A DNA stretch of 64,000 nucleotides. Source: Bugulina stolonifera. Taxonomy: Eukaryota; Bryozoa; Gymnolaemata; Cheilostomatida; Bugulidae. The DNA lies in the NCBI GenBank assembly GCA_935421135.1, contig OW285193.1, positions 8,922,496 through 8,986,495 of the forward strand. The letters are read 5' to 3'. The notes beneath the pieces are model-generated. The model made no database searches, was not told the origin of the DNA, and saw only the letters and a list, made by a program, of their open reading frames with translations. Within the stretch, counting starts at the first letter, position 1. Each line of letters opens with the position of its first letter. Made by a program: the position numbers and the translations under genes. Below are positions 1-54,058 of this stretch, one piece after another.

Positions 1-2789
1 ACGGTGGGTCGATGGGGTCGCAAAAAAGAAAAGAAATTAATTATTTTCCGAAGGGGGTCGCAAAAAATTAATTTGCGTGTTAGCGATGAGGGTCGGAAAA
101 AACCATCACCAGCAGTTGCGACCCCCTTATTTAACAATATTATCGCCCTGTTCTTAATTGGCCTGAGAGGATCGTTCCCGCAGCTTCCCTAATCTGATTG
201 GTTGACTAAGAGTCTCCATTTACAACGGGCCAACATGCATGTACATTGTGGAATCATCGGAGGTGAGTTCATCTTCGCTTTTATGAAGTTTCTTTTTTTA
301 TTTTAATTTGTCCATGTAGATTCTCCAACACAACTTACCCCTTTGATCTGTAGCAACATACATGTCTACTAGCTGCTTAGTGCTGAAGCTTTGAGACAAA
401 TCCCCTTTCGATGCCTCTCAAATCCCTTACCTCGTGAGTGAGTGTTGGTCTCAGTCTGACTCTGAGTCTTAAGTCTAGCGTAAGTGTAACTTACTTGACC
501 ATTACGAAAAGTCAATAGACTCACACCAGATTTCACCTAGTAACTACATGTAGGTTACATAGAATAGCTATAGACAAAATATTACATCAGAAAAATTGAC
601 CTGCAAAACAGTTTTCAATTATTTGCTGTATTTAATTTAAATTTATTTCATTTTCGAGTTTTTTTAATTTATTTTTGTATGCACAATCTATGCCTTCATA
701 ACACAATTCATTCAAACATGGCATTAATATCGCTATTCTACGATGATTTCATGAATTATAGTCTTTCATTGATGATTATTATTATATTATTTCCAGCAAA
801 GTGTCTGCTGAACCTCTCACTTCTTGGATGGAGTGATAGTGACTGACTGATTGGGTGCCGACTTTAGGTATACATGTAGCAGGAGGAGTCTGATATGAAT
901 TCACTATCCCTAGAGTGAGAGGGACTAAAACAACAAAATAATATGTATGTATTCTATCAGTCATTAATATAAAGATTAGCCACATCAAATTTTAAATTGG
1001 TTTATAGAAAAGTCAATTGTTTCGGGTGCCTACTGTACAACAAAATTAATTTTCTGACAGTTTGTCTGGAATCCTAAATTATTTTGATGTTTCTATCTTA
1101 GTTACAAATGCTCATGTTCTCAAGCTCATCATTGGTTTCCTATAATTAACACTACAGTCATATTTACAAATATTTCAGGTTTTCTACAACTCTGATACAG
1201 AAAATACAGGTGGAGGTAGGATGAGTCTTGGTCAGGTCCAGATGTTAATCTTGGTTGTTTGGCTATGAGCATCCACCTTCTTAAAGTAAGTAAGCAACTT
1301 GATTGTGGTAGTGTACTGTGTAGTGCTGCTGTCCTGTATCTTCTGCCTCCATCTCATCTAATAGGGTCAAAGGACTGTTAATGCACTCACAATTTAGTCA
1401 ATACTTTTGATGTTCTAGTTGGTTAAGCCCGCAGATTTGTTTGATCTTCATGTAGAGGAAAAATAATATTATATCCACAGTCTATCACTCATTTAGAGCC
1501 AACTATTTAGTACCATGCTAATTGGAGTAGTGCTGTACTTCCTACTACATGAATCTTAAAATGCTACTGCTATTATAGCTGTGTATGTAAGCCTATTATA
1601 GTCTAATCCACCTTACACAGCCAAGTTCTATTGTATAACTGAGATTGCTATGATGTGTTCTTTGCTTTAGTCTACAAAGGAATACAGAAGAGGAAAGTTG
1701 CTGAATTAATGTTCTCCTTCCTACCACATGGCAAAGGTTTCATCAAAAGAATCGGTTGGTCACTCTTATTAGAACAAGTGGGCATCTCAGAGCACAGGCA
1801 ATAGCCTACATGTAAAGGTCCAAAGCAGCAGAATGGCAGTGAAGCAACAGTACTGTTACGGAATCAACAATGGAATTGCTAAATTCATTAGTAATCTTAA
1901 TTTCTTTTCAATGGGTCATACCAGCTTCTTTGTTTCTGCTTTTTATCTTCTGTACTAACTGTGAAATTGGATAGTGTTTCTACAAAATACTCCATGCAAT
2001 TACAGCTAGCCTATTGCATATTTTTCTCTTACTATAGTCCTCAAAGTTTCATCTGCATGTACCAAATTACAATTTTTTCAATTGATGTTTCATGCACTAA
2101 TATTATGTACTACATGTTCAACTATTGCTAATAAAATTCAAATACAATGAGCTATCTATGTCCTATAAAAATTTTGTTATACTGTGACGTGGAAATTGGT
2201 AACAAAAAATACTTTTAGAAATTATTTAATAAATAAATAAATATATTTAAAAAAAAAAATTATTAGGATGGTAAATAACTAGGTACAGGCTACAATCATG
2301 AAAAGTGCGTAACTACACTTCTATACAGAACAGAAGAGCATCAATTCAACATTGTCTTGTGGCAGCGTGGAGTAGGTGAGTGAATCTTGAATCTCAGTCA
2401 GCGACTCTGACTGAGATTTTTTGGTAGAATATTGGCAGATTAGTGGTTGAAAACTAAGCAATCGTGTGCAGCAATGAATATAAATGCACCAGGATTGCTA
2501 GTTTATCACTACTAAATCCTTTAACAGTTCCAGTGGGCTCTTCGTTTTAGTCAATCCTGTAAATTACTACTAATACAGTTTGATCACCTATTTAACCGAA
2601 ATTCACAAAGTTTCCTGAACCGGAAATCAGCACGTAAATATTATTTTGGACTAGCCTGAAGTTTGAGCCGCACTAATTTTCCGACCCAGGGGGTCGCAAC
2701 TGTTCGCGACCTACAACAAAACAGGGTCTGAAAATTGGAATTATCTTTTCTTTTTTGCGACCCCATCGACCCACCGTCGCGAAGACACC
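1..2789. mobile_element. Non-autonomous DNA transposon with long terminal inverted repeats (left tip outside window)
   Basis: The first 33 bases (starting ACGGTGGGTCGATGGGGTCG) recur as a perfect reverse complement ending at 2777. A weaker inverted similarity continues inward for roughly 130 bp, including a shared AGTTGCGACCCCCT near 113-126 and 2689-2702. Beyond 2789 the sequence matches the same intron of gene B (from about 19085 on), so 2789 is close to the right boundary. The left tip, about 12 bases, must lie before position 1. I see no transposase reading frame inside, so the element is probably non-autonomous; I cannot name the superfamily. It lies in the last intron of gene A and separates exon 17 from the expected terminal exon. 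Confidence 0.7.
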
Positions 2790-2805
2790 TATTGTCTCCA
2801 CTTAC

Positions 2806-16114
<13,309 letters not shown>

Positions 16115-16300
16115 GGTAGAGTGTTGACTTCAATGTAATTGTATCTCAGTAACCTAAAACATTCCAATAACTAGTTGGTGTAAGAACAGAACCAATACGT
16201 CTGAGAGAGAAAGTACAAGAGACTGAACTAGACTAGTATCACCTCTGCAATTCATAATATATATAATGTTATACACCAGTTCAAAGCAAACCAATCAGTG
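16115..16300 (-). promoter_or_regulatory. Gene A 5' UTR / proximal promoter, conserved among A, B and C
   Basis: The block upstream of the ATG is recognisable in all three genes. It includes a CTAGTTCAGTCTCTTG(C/T)AC motif followed by a pyrimidine-rich CTCTCTCAGA stretch. In A, an AT-rich TATA-like stretch (TATATATTATGA, minus strand) lies about 145 nt before the ATG, near 16256-16266. Conservation through the duplications suggests a retained promoter. No transcription start site can be proved here. Confidence 0.45.
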
Positions 16301-18200
16301 ATCAAGGATATACAAAGTATGTTTTTATCAGTAATAAATCATGCATCTATCAATATACCATGTAGCTGTTTGTTTTTTGCGCAGTGGAGTAATTGTAGTA
16401 ATCAGGCTTCATCACTACATGTATATTACTTTGTAATGTTGGAGCCTAAGCTATTGCAATATGGAAACAGCCCTTCACAGGTGATCAAATCTACAAGAGT
16501 ATCAAACGTTAAATAATAGGGAATATGAGATGTAGTATACCCTGTAGATCTTTTAAGGTGGCACTCAAAATGGGTGCATTTCAGCCCAAGGACCTACCAT
16601 GTACATGTAGTTCCGGATGAGGCAGGCGCTAATATTCACTATGTTGATGTGATTTCATTAGAACTTAACCAAATAACACCATTTGTGTTTCTGACTGGCA
16701 GGACTAAAAACAATGACCTTATTACTATTTTACATGTAATTATGGAATACTGTAATGGTTTTTGGGTTTTGGTGTGGTCGTCCTGAGATGACTCCGGAGT
16801 CCAAAATGAAGTGCCTATGAGTGGTGCTAGGCCTTCTCATTACATGAAAGATTGACAGGTACTAGTAGTCAAAGAACTACCAAAGACGACCCACATGATC
16901 CCGACTCAATGCTTGTTTGCTATACTGAGAAAGAGAGTGATCCAACCTAGTAGGCAGTTCGTGTTGCAAGGTCGAGGACCTTAACAACTAGAATGACCTA
17001 TCTACTAAGTGAAAGTCTCTATATATAAGTATAGATGTGTCGTTATTGAGATCCAAGGATGAACTGAGACAACAAAGATAAAAACAATGCTCTTTATATA
17101 GTAATAGAACTTCCAAAGGAAGTTCCGGTAAAAAGGCCGACGTAATGTCGTAAAAAGACGACGTAGGGCCGTCCAGAAATTGCGCAACAACATGGCGGCC
17201 GGAAGCCCGATGGCCGACCCAAAATAGGACGGGTTTGAGAAAAGATGCTTAAAATCATCTAGATCATATATGCAAAATCAATATCAAGTGTTTCTGAGAG
17301 GTCGGGCCTCTTTACATGGGTATAAAAGCAGTATAATGACTCAGTAATTCTATATACAGGTATACAGATAACATTCAACTACACAGGTAAGGAATACAAG
17401 CAGATATACACAAGGATAAGTATATAGTTATTGTCAGGTAGTCGGGAGGCTGTATGTGACCATTACAATACCTCCTGTAGTATATACCAATACATGCTAG
17501 TGTTCTTTCTACTATACTAGCCAACAGGTACCCTTGGTGACCATGGCGGTGAGAGTGTTAGAACAACTCCAAGGTGAGTGTGTTAGGACAACTCCAAGAT
17601 GATTATATGATACTAATACAGTCAATATCCCTCCAGAGTGTGTAGCTTTTGGATAAAATGTATTGAATAAAAGAAAATATAAATGGCTGACGACTTCTAG
17701 CAGGGCCTGGCCAATCAGGACTCTCGTTATGACTAACTAAAAGCGATAGCTCACAATATAAAAGTAATATTTGATAGATACTATATAAAAGATAGGTGAT
17801 CTCCCAGACGCTGAAGCATTTACAAAAAATAGGTAACGTGTTCATACATAATAATAGTAAAATCTGAACTACTGCTTGGGCTGTTTAGAGTCAAGAGATA
17901 GAAGTCATTTATACAATAATTGTCTGCTGGTACTCAAAGCTGCTGATGGCCATAACAGATAAATGCAGAGCTAGAGTAAGAGTAAAAACTTAATTTCAAC
18001 TCCTTGCAGATTGAGATCAAATAATAATGGGTCGGTTTGAAAGACCTAATTTAATGTCACAAGTCTATATCATCGATACTTAGAGCACTAGGTATCTGTG
18101 CTACTGTCAATGTACACGTGCATTATGTTTATATTATTTATACTTCGCAAAACATTCACTGCAATTTATAGTAATAAAATACAACAATAAGTGACATTTC
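16301..18200. other. Intergenic region between genes B and A
   Basis: From 16301 to about 16490 the sequence is homologous to the B upstream flank (to about 30620), so the duplicated unit ends there. The rest is single-copy within this window. I see no supported gene. Points of note are a good TATA box (TATAAAAG, 17321-17328), a short GC-rich patch (17110-17240) and a twice-repeated GTGTTAG(A/G)ACAACTCCAA motif (about 17547-17600). Confidence 0.6.
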
Positions 18201-18827
18201 GAAAACTCTTGTTAAAAAAAGGGATAATATTTTCGGAAGGCTGCAGCCTCTACACTGACTAGACTGTATATAACATCATAGTAATACGTAATTACAATCT
18301 TTATATAAATTATAATAGGATAAGAGAACCAGTATAATTATTGTAAAAAAATATAACAATAATGTAATGTGAAATATAATATATATAAATGGTTTCATAC
18401 AAGTATACCTGATATCATACAATATGTAGATATAAATATATAAATATGGGAAGAACATAAAATATTGTAGTCTTGAAGCCATGCCATTTCAACTATTATC
18501 ATTATCATCTTGCAGTAATGCGGTATATGCAAAAATATAATAATATTATTATACAGTATAATAATTGCACATTGTTAACAACATACAGTATAATACAGCA
18601 TATAATAATTATTATGTTGTCTGTAAGGTTGGTATGATACTTCAGTTTATAATCCATGTCAAGATGTTTGAATATAATAGTGAAATATAAAAATATTATA
18701 ACGTTTATCATGATAGCTTTTCAATCAATTTAAAAGTGCAATGCTTGGAGCTACATGTACATAGTAAACTAAGCAGCTTAATGCATTAGTATGCATTGCT
18801 ATAAACTCTCTCTCTCTCTCTCTCTTT
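18201..18827 (-). other. Gene B 3' flank / 3' UTR, shared with gene C
   Basis: This stretch contains blocks that match, in inverted orientation, the sequence after the gene C stop up to about 54372 (for example the region around GGCTGCAGCC near 18239-18270 and 54327-54345). The duplicated unit therefore includes about 600 bp of 3' flank. A (CT)n run (18806-18826) directly follows the stop codon. No clear AATAAA is visible on the minus strand close to the stop. Confidence 0.55.
18806..18826. repeat. (CT)n microsatellite next to gene B stop codon
   Basis: About ten CT repeats immediately downstream of the TAG of gene B; they read as (AG)n in the B transcript. Confidence 0.9.
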
Positions 18828-30182
<11,355 letters not shown>

Positions 30183-30360
30183 GGTGGAGAGTTGACTTCG
30201 ATATTATATAGCCCAGTAACCTAAAACATTCCAATAGCTAGTTGATGTAAGAACCAAACTGATGCATCTGAGAGAGAAAGTGCAAGAGACTGAGCTAGTA
30301 AAAGACTAGTACCACCTCTGCATTTCATAATAATTATATAATGTTATACACCAGTTCAAA
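30183..30360 (-). promoter_or_regulatory. Gene B 5' UTR / proximal promoter, conserved with A and C
   Basis: It carries the same block as upstream of A and C (TCAGTCTCTTGCAC then CTCTCTCAGATG, minus strand), with a TATA-like AT run near 30328-30345 about 150 nt before the ATG. Homology with the A upstream flank continues to about 30620. Confidence 0.45.
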
Positions 30361-31675
30361 GCACACCAATCATTGACCAAGGATTGCCTATTTCCAACAG
30401 TAATAAATCATCCTATCAAGTATACCACGTACATGTAGGTATTGTTGTTGTTTGCTTTGTTTTTTTCGTGCAGGGGAGTAACTGTAGTAAATCGTGTTAG
30501 GCTTCAGCACTACATTACTTACTTTTGTAACATTGGAACCTAAGCTATTGTAATGGGGGAAATAAGTTCATTAAGGAAATGAGGAAACAACCCTTTACAT
30601 CTGCCAAGCATCTGATCAAACTGACAAAGAGCAAACATTGAGCTAATGGCAGGTATCTGTCATATGATTCAAAAGTAGTCATTTGAGTCGCTATTCTACC
30701 AAATACAGAATGAATCAACTCCATTTATGCTCTACATTATTTGGCTCATTGCCATGAAAATAAAGAGCTCGATTCACATTGGAAAGACAACTCCCAATGA
30801 TGCTATGCATATGTTAATTATTAACAGATGCTACACTGCTGCTTGAATACTAATTCACTTGAGCGTGGAGCAAATCTTGTGATATCCTGTTGTATTACCT
30901 GGCATGTGCAAAATATACCAATTTTGTTATAAAATAATTATAATAATTACACTGCCATTTGGTAGACATGGCAAACACAGATAGTTAGCGAGGGGGCCAA
31001 GTTCTGTTATAAATAAGTATATGGTAATATTTTATTGGTAGATTTTGACTTCTTGGGCTGACGCAAAACCATCACTACTGATCATAATTGAAGCTGCCCT
31101 TTCTCAATTGAGAGAGGACAACTTCTAATTATGACAAATGGCTTTTGAGTGCTCATGAACAAAACAGATTGCTACTAACTGTAGATTCGTCCTACTAGAT
31201 TACGATTGTGTACAGTCACCAAAAGCTGTTTGAATTTATACTCATGTATGCAGTCTTTTACTATGAACTATATACATGTAATATTTACTCCAACATACAG
31301 TTTCTGTGTTGCAGGTGATGAAACAAATATCCCTACGCTATTTATTATATTTATCAGCCACCAAAAGACTAAGAGAATGGCACTCGATAGCACCATTTAT
31401 GGCACAAACTGGACGCCTTGATACATTAGTGTGTTTGGTTGTATGTAAATTTCCTATCACTGACTCTCCATGCTTCAATATGCCATCAAATTTGAAGTTA
31501 TTTCCCCAGTGCTTCACCGGTAAACACTGGAGTTATCTGTTCACATCATAGTAAAAGTGGAATCACTCACTACCTGCATGGTGTGGAATGTTGGATAATA
31601 TTGCTTTATTTAATATGATATTCTCATGTGTTTACATCTATGTAGTTATTGCACACTTCTCCCTAACGAGTGTTT

Positions 31676-31716
<41 letters not shown>

Positions 31717-31745
31717 CCAGCACCAGCAGCAGCACCAGCAGCAGC
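31676..31745. repeat. CAG/CACCAG microsatellite
   Basis: About 70 bp of CAG triplets with interspersed CAC. No supported reading frame or splice structure makes it a polyglutamine exon. Confidence 0.9.
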
Positions 31746-32491
31746 GACAACCATTTGATCATCTGAACATTCAATTGTGATCCAAGAAAAACCCATTATT
31801 CAACAGCTACCATAATAGTTGAGGTTCAGCAGATAAAATACTCTATCTGATAGAATAATTATATCTCTTAGGCAATTTAACTGTTGAGTTGAGCAGAAGG
31901 GAAAAGCATGTGGGTGACCAAATTTGCCTTTAGAGATCCTGCAAGTGGTAGATGGCCAGCGTATGAGATGATAACTCCTGTCCTAGAAAGTACATATATG
32001 CAAAATAGTGTCCAGCTATTCACATTATTATGTAAGCGATATGTGCCATATCTAAAAAAATAATGTTATGCATTCTACATAAAACACAGCTTGCCGCAAG
32101 CACTTGTCGGATACAGATGTTTTACAAATGGACACATCATATTAGGCACTGATGTTTGCAGCTCAAACTCATTCAGGAAACCTGTCTGTGATTTGTAGGA
32201 GCGTGACTCGAGACCAGTTATAACTCTACAAAGGTGTGACGTCTATGTCATGGGAATTACACTCAAACTTGTATTCTGTTGCTTTTACAACATACATTTA
32301 TGACAAAGTACAAATCATAAGAATATTGTTCCAGGAATTGTGCAAATACTGATTGGTAATTGTCTTTTCTATGCAGTTGGAATAGTTGTCATGAGAAAGC
32401 AACTTCTATATCAGTAGTTGACTTTACCTAGTAAGATATTACATTATATCAATATAATTGTATACTGTAAATTTAATCTCCATGCACATGT

Positions 32492-32676
32492 CAGGGGTGT
32501 AGATTAGAAAAATTCAGTGGGGAGGCAGAAAGTTTTACTGAGTGGGTGGGGGTGCAAAAATCAAGCAAATATGAAGGGAAACAGTACCCAGTTTTCAAAA
32601 GCAGTGTTTTTAGGTCACTTTATCTTGGCAACAGGGGTGGCAGTGCCTCCCTGCCGCCCCTTAAAATACGGCCCTG
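32492..32676. mobile_element. Possible hAT-like MITE (185 bp)
   Basis: The block starts CAGGGGTGTAG and ends with CGGCCCTG, the reverse complement of CAGGGCCG, and has GGGGAGGC-like subterminal motifs. CAGGG tips are usual for hAT elements. The flanks share CATGT but I see no clean 8-bp duplication, so the call is tentative. Confidence 0.4.
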
Positions 32677-33688
32677 CATGTAGCTACCAACTACTAAAGA
32701 TGCGAATCTTTGTGCACTTTTAGACCACCCTGGAGACGGCCAACCTCCTCCCCCTTAATTTTATTAGTATAGAGCCATGAATCTCTACATATCAATTAAT
32801 CTAAAAATATAATTGCAAAATCAATTATCTGTAACTACATGTACATGTACAATGCATACATGTATATACAACTACATGTATATTCATACTCGGATGTATG
32901 GTAATAGATGTAAACACGATGATATATTAAATAATTATTTTTATACACAGTTTGCATGATTATGAATAATATTATTTAAAAAGCAGTGAAAAACATGTAT
33001 GTGATTTATATACATCTAATTTACATGCCCAACCATTTATTAAATCTCCATGTTGTTATCTATATAATATTTGATATTGTCCTTTATTTGATGATAAGCT
33101 CATAGCCTGACAGCTGTGAATGGTTATTTCCTCATTTCCTTGATGAGTACTAGAAATTGCTAGCTTAAATATTGAAAGAATGTATGCATCCTTTATTGTT
33201 TTTATAAATTTTTATCTGAGCAATAGCTTAGGCTCCCATAATACAGTAAAAATAGTTATGGCAGCACATATCACAGGTTAGTAAGACTGCTAAATGGCTT
33301 GGAACGTAGGCTACTCAACAATTAGTCTAAATTATATGACTGTAATACGTAACATAGATCAGAATTAGCCAATCATGTATCAGCTTTTATGGATAATGAT
33401 AATGTTTTAAACAGTCATGTACGCTGTATATAAAAATAACATATATAAAATGAATGTATTCAATAAATATATCAATTAATCAACCCCCAATAGTTACATG
33501 CAGTATTTAATACTCTATACTGCTAATATGGAGCAAATTATTATTATTCTATTGAACCCTGTGGATAAATAATGTGTTATGTCCAAGCTACCCTACAAGT
33601 GGCACTGAGCCTCGCATACATGTAGCAGTAACTTTATACAAGAAATTCTAACATGTACATGTACCGTACATTTGTATTGAAGTACATG

Positions 33689-33823
33689 TATTACAGTTAT
33701 TAAGTTTATTGTATTACAGTTATTAAGTTTATTGTATTACAGTTATTAAGTTTATTGTATTACAGTTATTAAGTTTATTGTATTACAGTTATTAAGTTTA
33801 TTGTATTACAGTTAATAAGTTAG
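33689..33823. repeat. 23-bp tandem repeat, about six copies
   Basis: The unit TATTACAGTTATTAAGTTT plus ATTG is repeated at 33689, 33712, 33735, 33758, 33781 and 33804, the last copy degenerate. The first copies are essentially identical, which suggests recent expansion. Confidence 0.9.
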
Positions 33824-34115
33824 AAATAGAAAAATTTTATTGAGCACTACTATAAACACTATAAACAGTATAAAGCATTGTACTACAATGTAATTTAGAT
33901 AAACAGTCTGTGTCCTTGTGCCATGAATTTCCACATCATCATTCATTTTCATTAAATTTCATGAGCTTTTAATAATATCTAAATGTATAACTTCATCTTT
34001 TTGGGCTTCTGCTACTCATTCGTAAAAAGAGTAACAAGAGAGATGACTCCCACAATAACATCAATCTACTACATAATGTATGTAATGCCAAAGGTCACAT
34101 TATAATAATACTACT

Positions 34116-34277
34116 ACAGGGAACTAGTATATTTATCAAACATGTACATGTATATAATACGTATAAGTTATGCAGTTTGCACTGTATATATATAATATTT
34201 TTGTATATACAGTGTAAACTGCACATATACGCAGTATATACATGTACATATTTGATAGATATACTATAGTTCCCTGT
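34116..34277. repeat. 162-bp imperfect palindrome (foldback MITE-like)
   Basis: The left arm from ACAGGGAACTAGTATA is mirrored by the right arm ending TATAGTTCCCTGT. The arms meet at a short AT-rich loop near 34190-34205 and contain paired CAGTTTGCACTGTATATA and TATATACAGTGTAAACTG. It would fold into one long hairpin. It could be a MITE or a hairpin RNA source; no gene is seen. Confidence 0.65.
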
Positions 34278-36502
34278 AATGTACAAGTAGTACTAATACA
34301 GATGTACTACTATTAGTATGTGGTATAATCTAGCCAGAGTTATACAGTTTGAAGATGTATCTCCATTGTGTATCTACAGATGTATATAATGTCTATATTG
34401 GATGCACTCAGAGACAGGAAGTGTAGAGTGTTCACTGCCTGTAAACACTTACATGTAGATTAAGTAATTATTTTTGTGTATTACCCAATGCAAACTGTAG
34501 ACAACTGAATTATCATGCACTCATGTACATGCTGTACTATAATCGGCTTACAGATGCTAGCCTACAAATGTAATTGTACAGTGCTTGTATTTTAGTATTA
34601 CAAGTAGGATTTTATACAGTGTGATAAAATGCAATATAAATACACATGCATGTATACACATGTAAATAAAGGCCTAGCTTATATTATGTAATCGACAATC
34701 ATGTGTTACGTGACACATAACCTTAAATCTAATTATTGTAGAGGGTATGGAGCTTGGAGCATTATGATAATAATTATAGTGGAGATGACAGCTTCTAACA
34801 GGTAAGTTAACCAAGAACCTGGGCTATATAACAATTATCATGTCAAACCTACATGTACATGTAGTTACAGCTATTACTCTGGTTAGTGAATCAAGTTATT
34901 TTACTGTTCAAAATAATAATTACTATTATTAACATAACTATTACAAATTTGTTGTTGCCAACAGCCAACAAGGCCAACATGCTATACAATGTACCACAAA
35001 CAATACAATACAATGTACCAGTTCCATGACTGTGATGATTGTATACAAGTACAACTGGAACCATAGTTATGTAAACAGGAAATGTCCAGTTTATTCATTG
35101 CTACTTTCGGTTATTAATTCTATATTTATACTTCTAAAAACTTTAGATACATGTATAAGTTCTTTGCTCTGATAGTTATTCATATTATGTCACAAAGATA
35201 AATGCTCTTTGGTCGCTGTTTATCATGGCTGAGAATTTATACAATTTAAATTCAGTGTCATGATTGATGAGACTGATTCACATTTAGAGGAAATAGAGTG
35301 TAACTGGACTGTTTATCATAAACACTTATCATATCACACCCATACAGGGTAGTCGTGTTGTGTTATAGACAAGAGTTAACAGTCAGTCTTACTTTCTCCT
35401 ACTATCTTTGAAACTAAAGGTAAGTACACATAGCTTTCTTACATAATAATATACAGTACGTATACATATCTATACATGTAAATTGTACTGGTAATGTATA
35501 TTTCAATGCAAGAATGTACATTAACATTATGTCTACCTATTTTATTGGTGGGCTGACTGGTGTATCAACATAATACACTTGTTATGTCATAGAATTTAGG
35601 CTATATTTTATTATTGTTCTACTCTATTGGCTGAATATTAAAGTGTCTAAAATCAAACTTGTCTACGTTTTATGACAATGTTTAATATAGACACTGTTTT
35701 TCATCTGTACTCCACTAGTACATACAAGCCATTGATCATAATGTGGAGTTGTCTTCTCGCAACTGGTTTCTTTACTGTTTTCTGTCTTATTGTGGCCCAT
35801 TTCATTTGAGGCCATAAGCTACTTGAAGGTGGTATACTAAATAGCTGCTAATCAATTAGCATATAGGCCTGTGTCTACATGTCTATCTACAGGCTGTGCT
35901 CTGCGCTATAGCCTGCTTCAAAAACTGTGTTTTACATGTACAAGTAAATTTATTTGATCACAAATTTTACCACACTAATTATAATATTAGCATGAATTAT
36001 TTATAGGTTGATACCTTGGGACTGTCTGTAGGCCTAATTGATTTGGTTTCATAAATATAACATCATTCATAATAATAGATTATAGGCCAATGCAAAATCC
36101 TAGCACTGTGCAATATTGCTCAGTTTCTCATAGCCATAAATCTTGCAGATTGTGTTTGGGTCATGCTATTGGGAGTATCCTCACTATCTATTTTAAAAAT
36201 ATAAATAAGGAATTCAAGCTATTTGAAAATCCAGTAAAGTAGCATCTACTGTATTATTATAATAATCTGCCTAGCTTCAAGTAGGCTAGTATAATAAAAC
36301 AGTATACCAATCCCACCATAGATGGATTCAACACTACACAGTATTACAACAATACACTAACCCATTATAATCAATCCAGCATTCACAAGCAAAGATGATA
36401 ACTACATGATTTATTACTGATGGAATTATAAAATCTTTGGTTTAGCTATCTACCATTGGTTCACCTCCCATGTATTATAAACCATATCATTATATGACTG
36501 AC

Positions 36503-36652
36503 TGCATATAAGCTCAGTATGGACTTCATACTAGTCTAGTTCAGTCTCTTGCACTATCTCTCTCAGATGTATCAGTTCTGTTCTTACACCAACTAGTTAT
36601 TGGAATGTTTTAGAATACTGAGATATAATTACATTGAAGTCAACACTCTACC
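36503..36652 (+). promoter_or_regulatory. Gene C 5' UTR / proximal promoter
   Basis: It holds the shared CTAGTTCAGTCTCTTGCAC and CTCTCTCAGATG motifs (36531-36572) and a TATA-like GCATATAAGC at 36503-36512, about 140 nt before the ATG. It is homologous to the A and B upstream blocks in inverted orientation. Confidence 0.45.
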
Positions 36653-53680
<17,028 letters not shown>

Positions 53681-54052
53681 AGAAGAGAGCGTCTAACGCT
53701 AACATGAAATTGCCTAGTTTATCAGTTTCAAGTAAATATGGCTTCCTGTCTGAACACCAGGACCTTCTATGGTTTAAAATGTGGCTGTACATAGTTATGG
53801 TATTGTTAGTAGTTAGTAAATTTTTACTGAGTTATACCTGCAATTTCATCACTTGGAAATTTGTTAAAAAGCAGTCATAATCAACCTTATAATATTTAAA
53901 TATTTCACTATTATATTTGAATGCCTTGATACGGATTATAAATTAAAGTACCATACCAACCTCACAGATAAAATAATGTTATTATACTGGATGTTTTTGA
54001 CAAAGTGTTAATATATTTGTGTATATATAATATTATTACTACAGATAATCAC

Positions 54053-54058
54053 AATAAA
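54053..54058 (+). terminator. Candidate poly(A) signal of gene C
   Basis: AATAAA about 370 nt after the stop, inside the 3' flank shared with B. An ATTAAA lies about 110 nt before it (near 53942). Neither use is proved. Confidence 0.4.

Larger units (their letters stand above)
30361..36500. other. Head-to-head spacer between genes B and C
   Basis: No supported gene. Homology to the B 5' flank recurs, inverted, at about 33110-33270 and again from about 36400. The roughly 3.1 kb between those points looks like an insertion in the C upstream region. The spacer also holds a CAG microsatellite, a hAT-like MITE, a 23-bp tandem array and a 162-bp palindrome, listed separately. Short open frames near 31206-31551 have no recognisable features. 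Confidence 0.6.

Noticed and set aside
16574..16786. 70-codon plus-strand frame in the A/B spacer
   Set aside because: I recognise no motif and the flanking frame is broken by stops; it could be a decayed element but nothing supports a call.
31206..31551. Overlapping short plus-strand frames before the CAG repeat
   Set aside because: No domain, no splice-linked partner and no paralogous conservation; a polyglutamine gene cannot be supported.
32517..32723. 68-codon frame with a GRQKVLLSGWGCKNQ start
   Set aside because: It lies across the hAT-like MITE at 32492-32676 and has no coding features.
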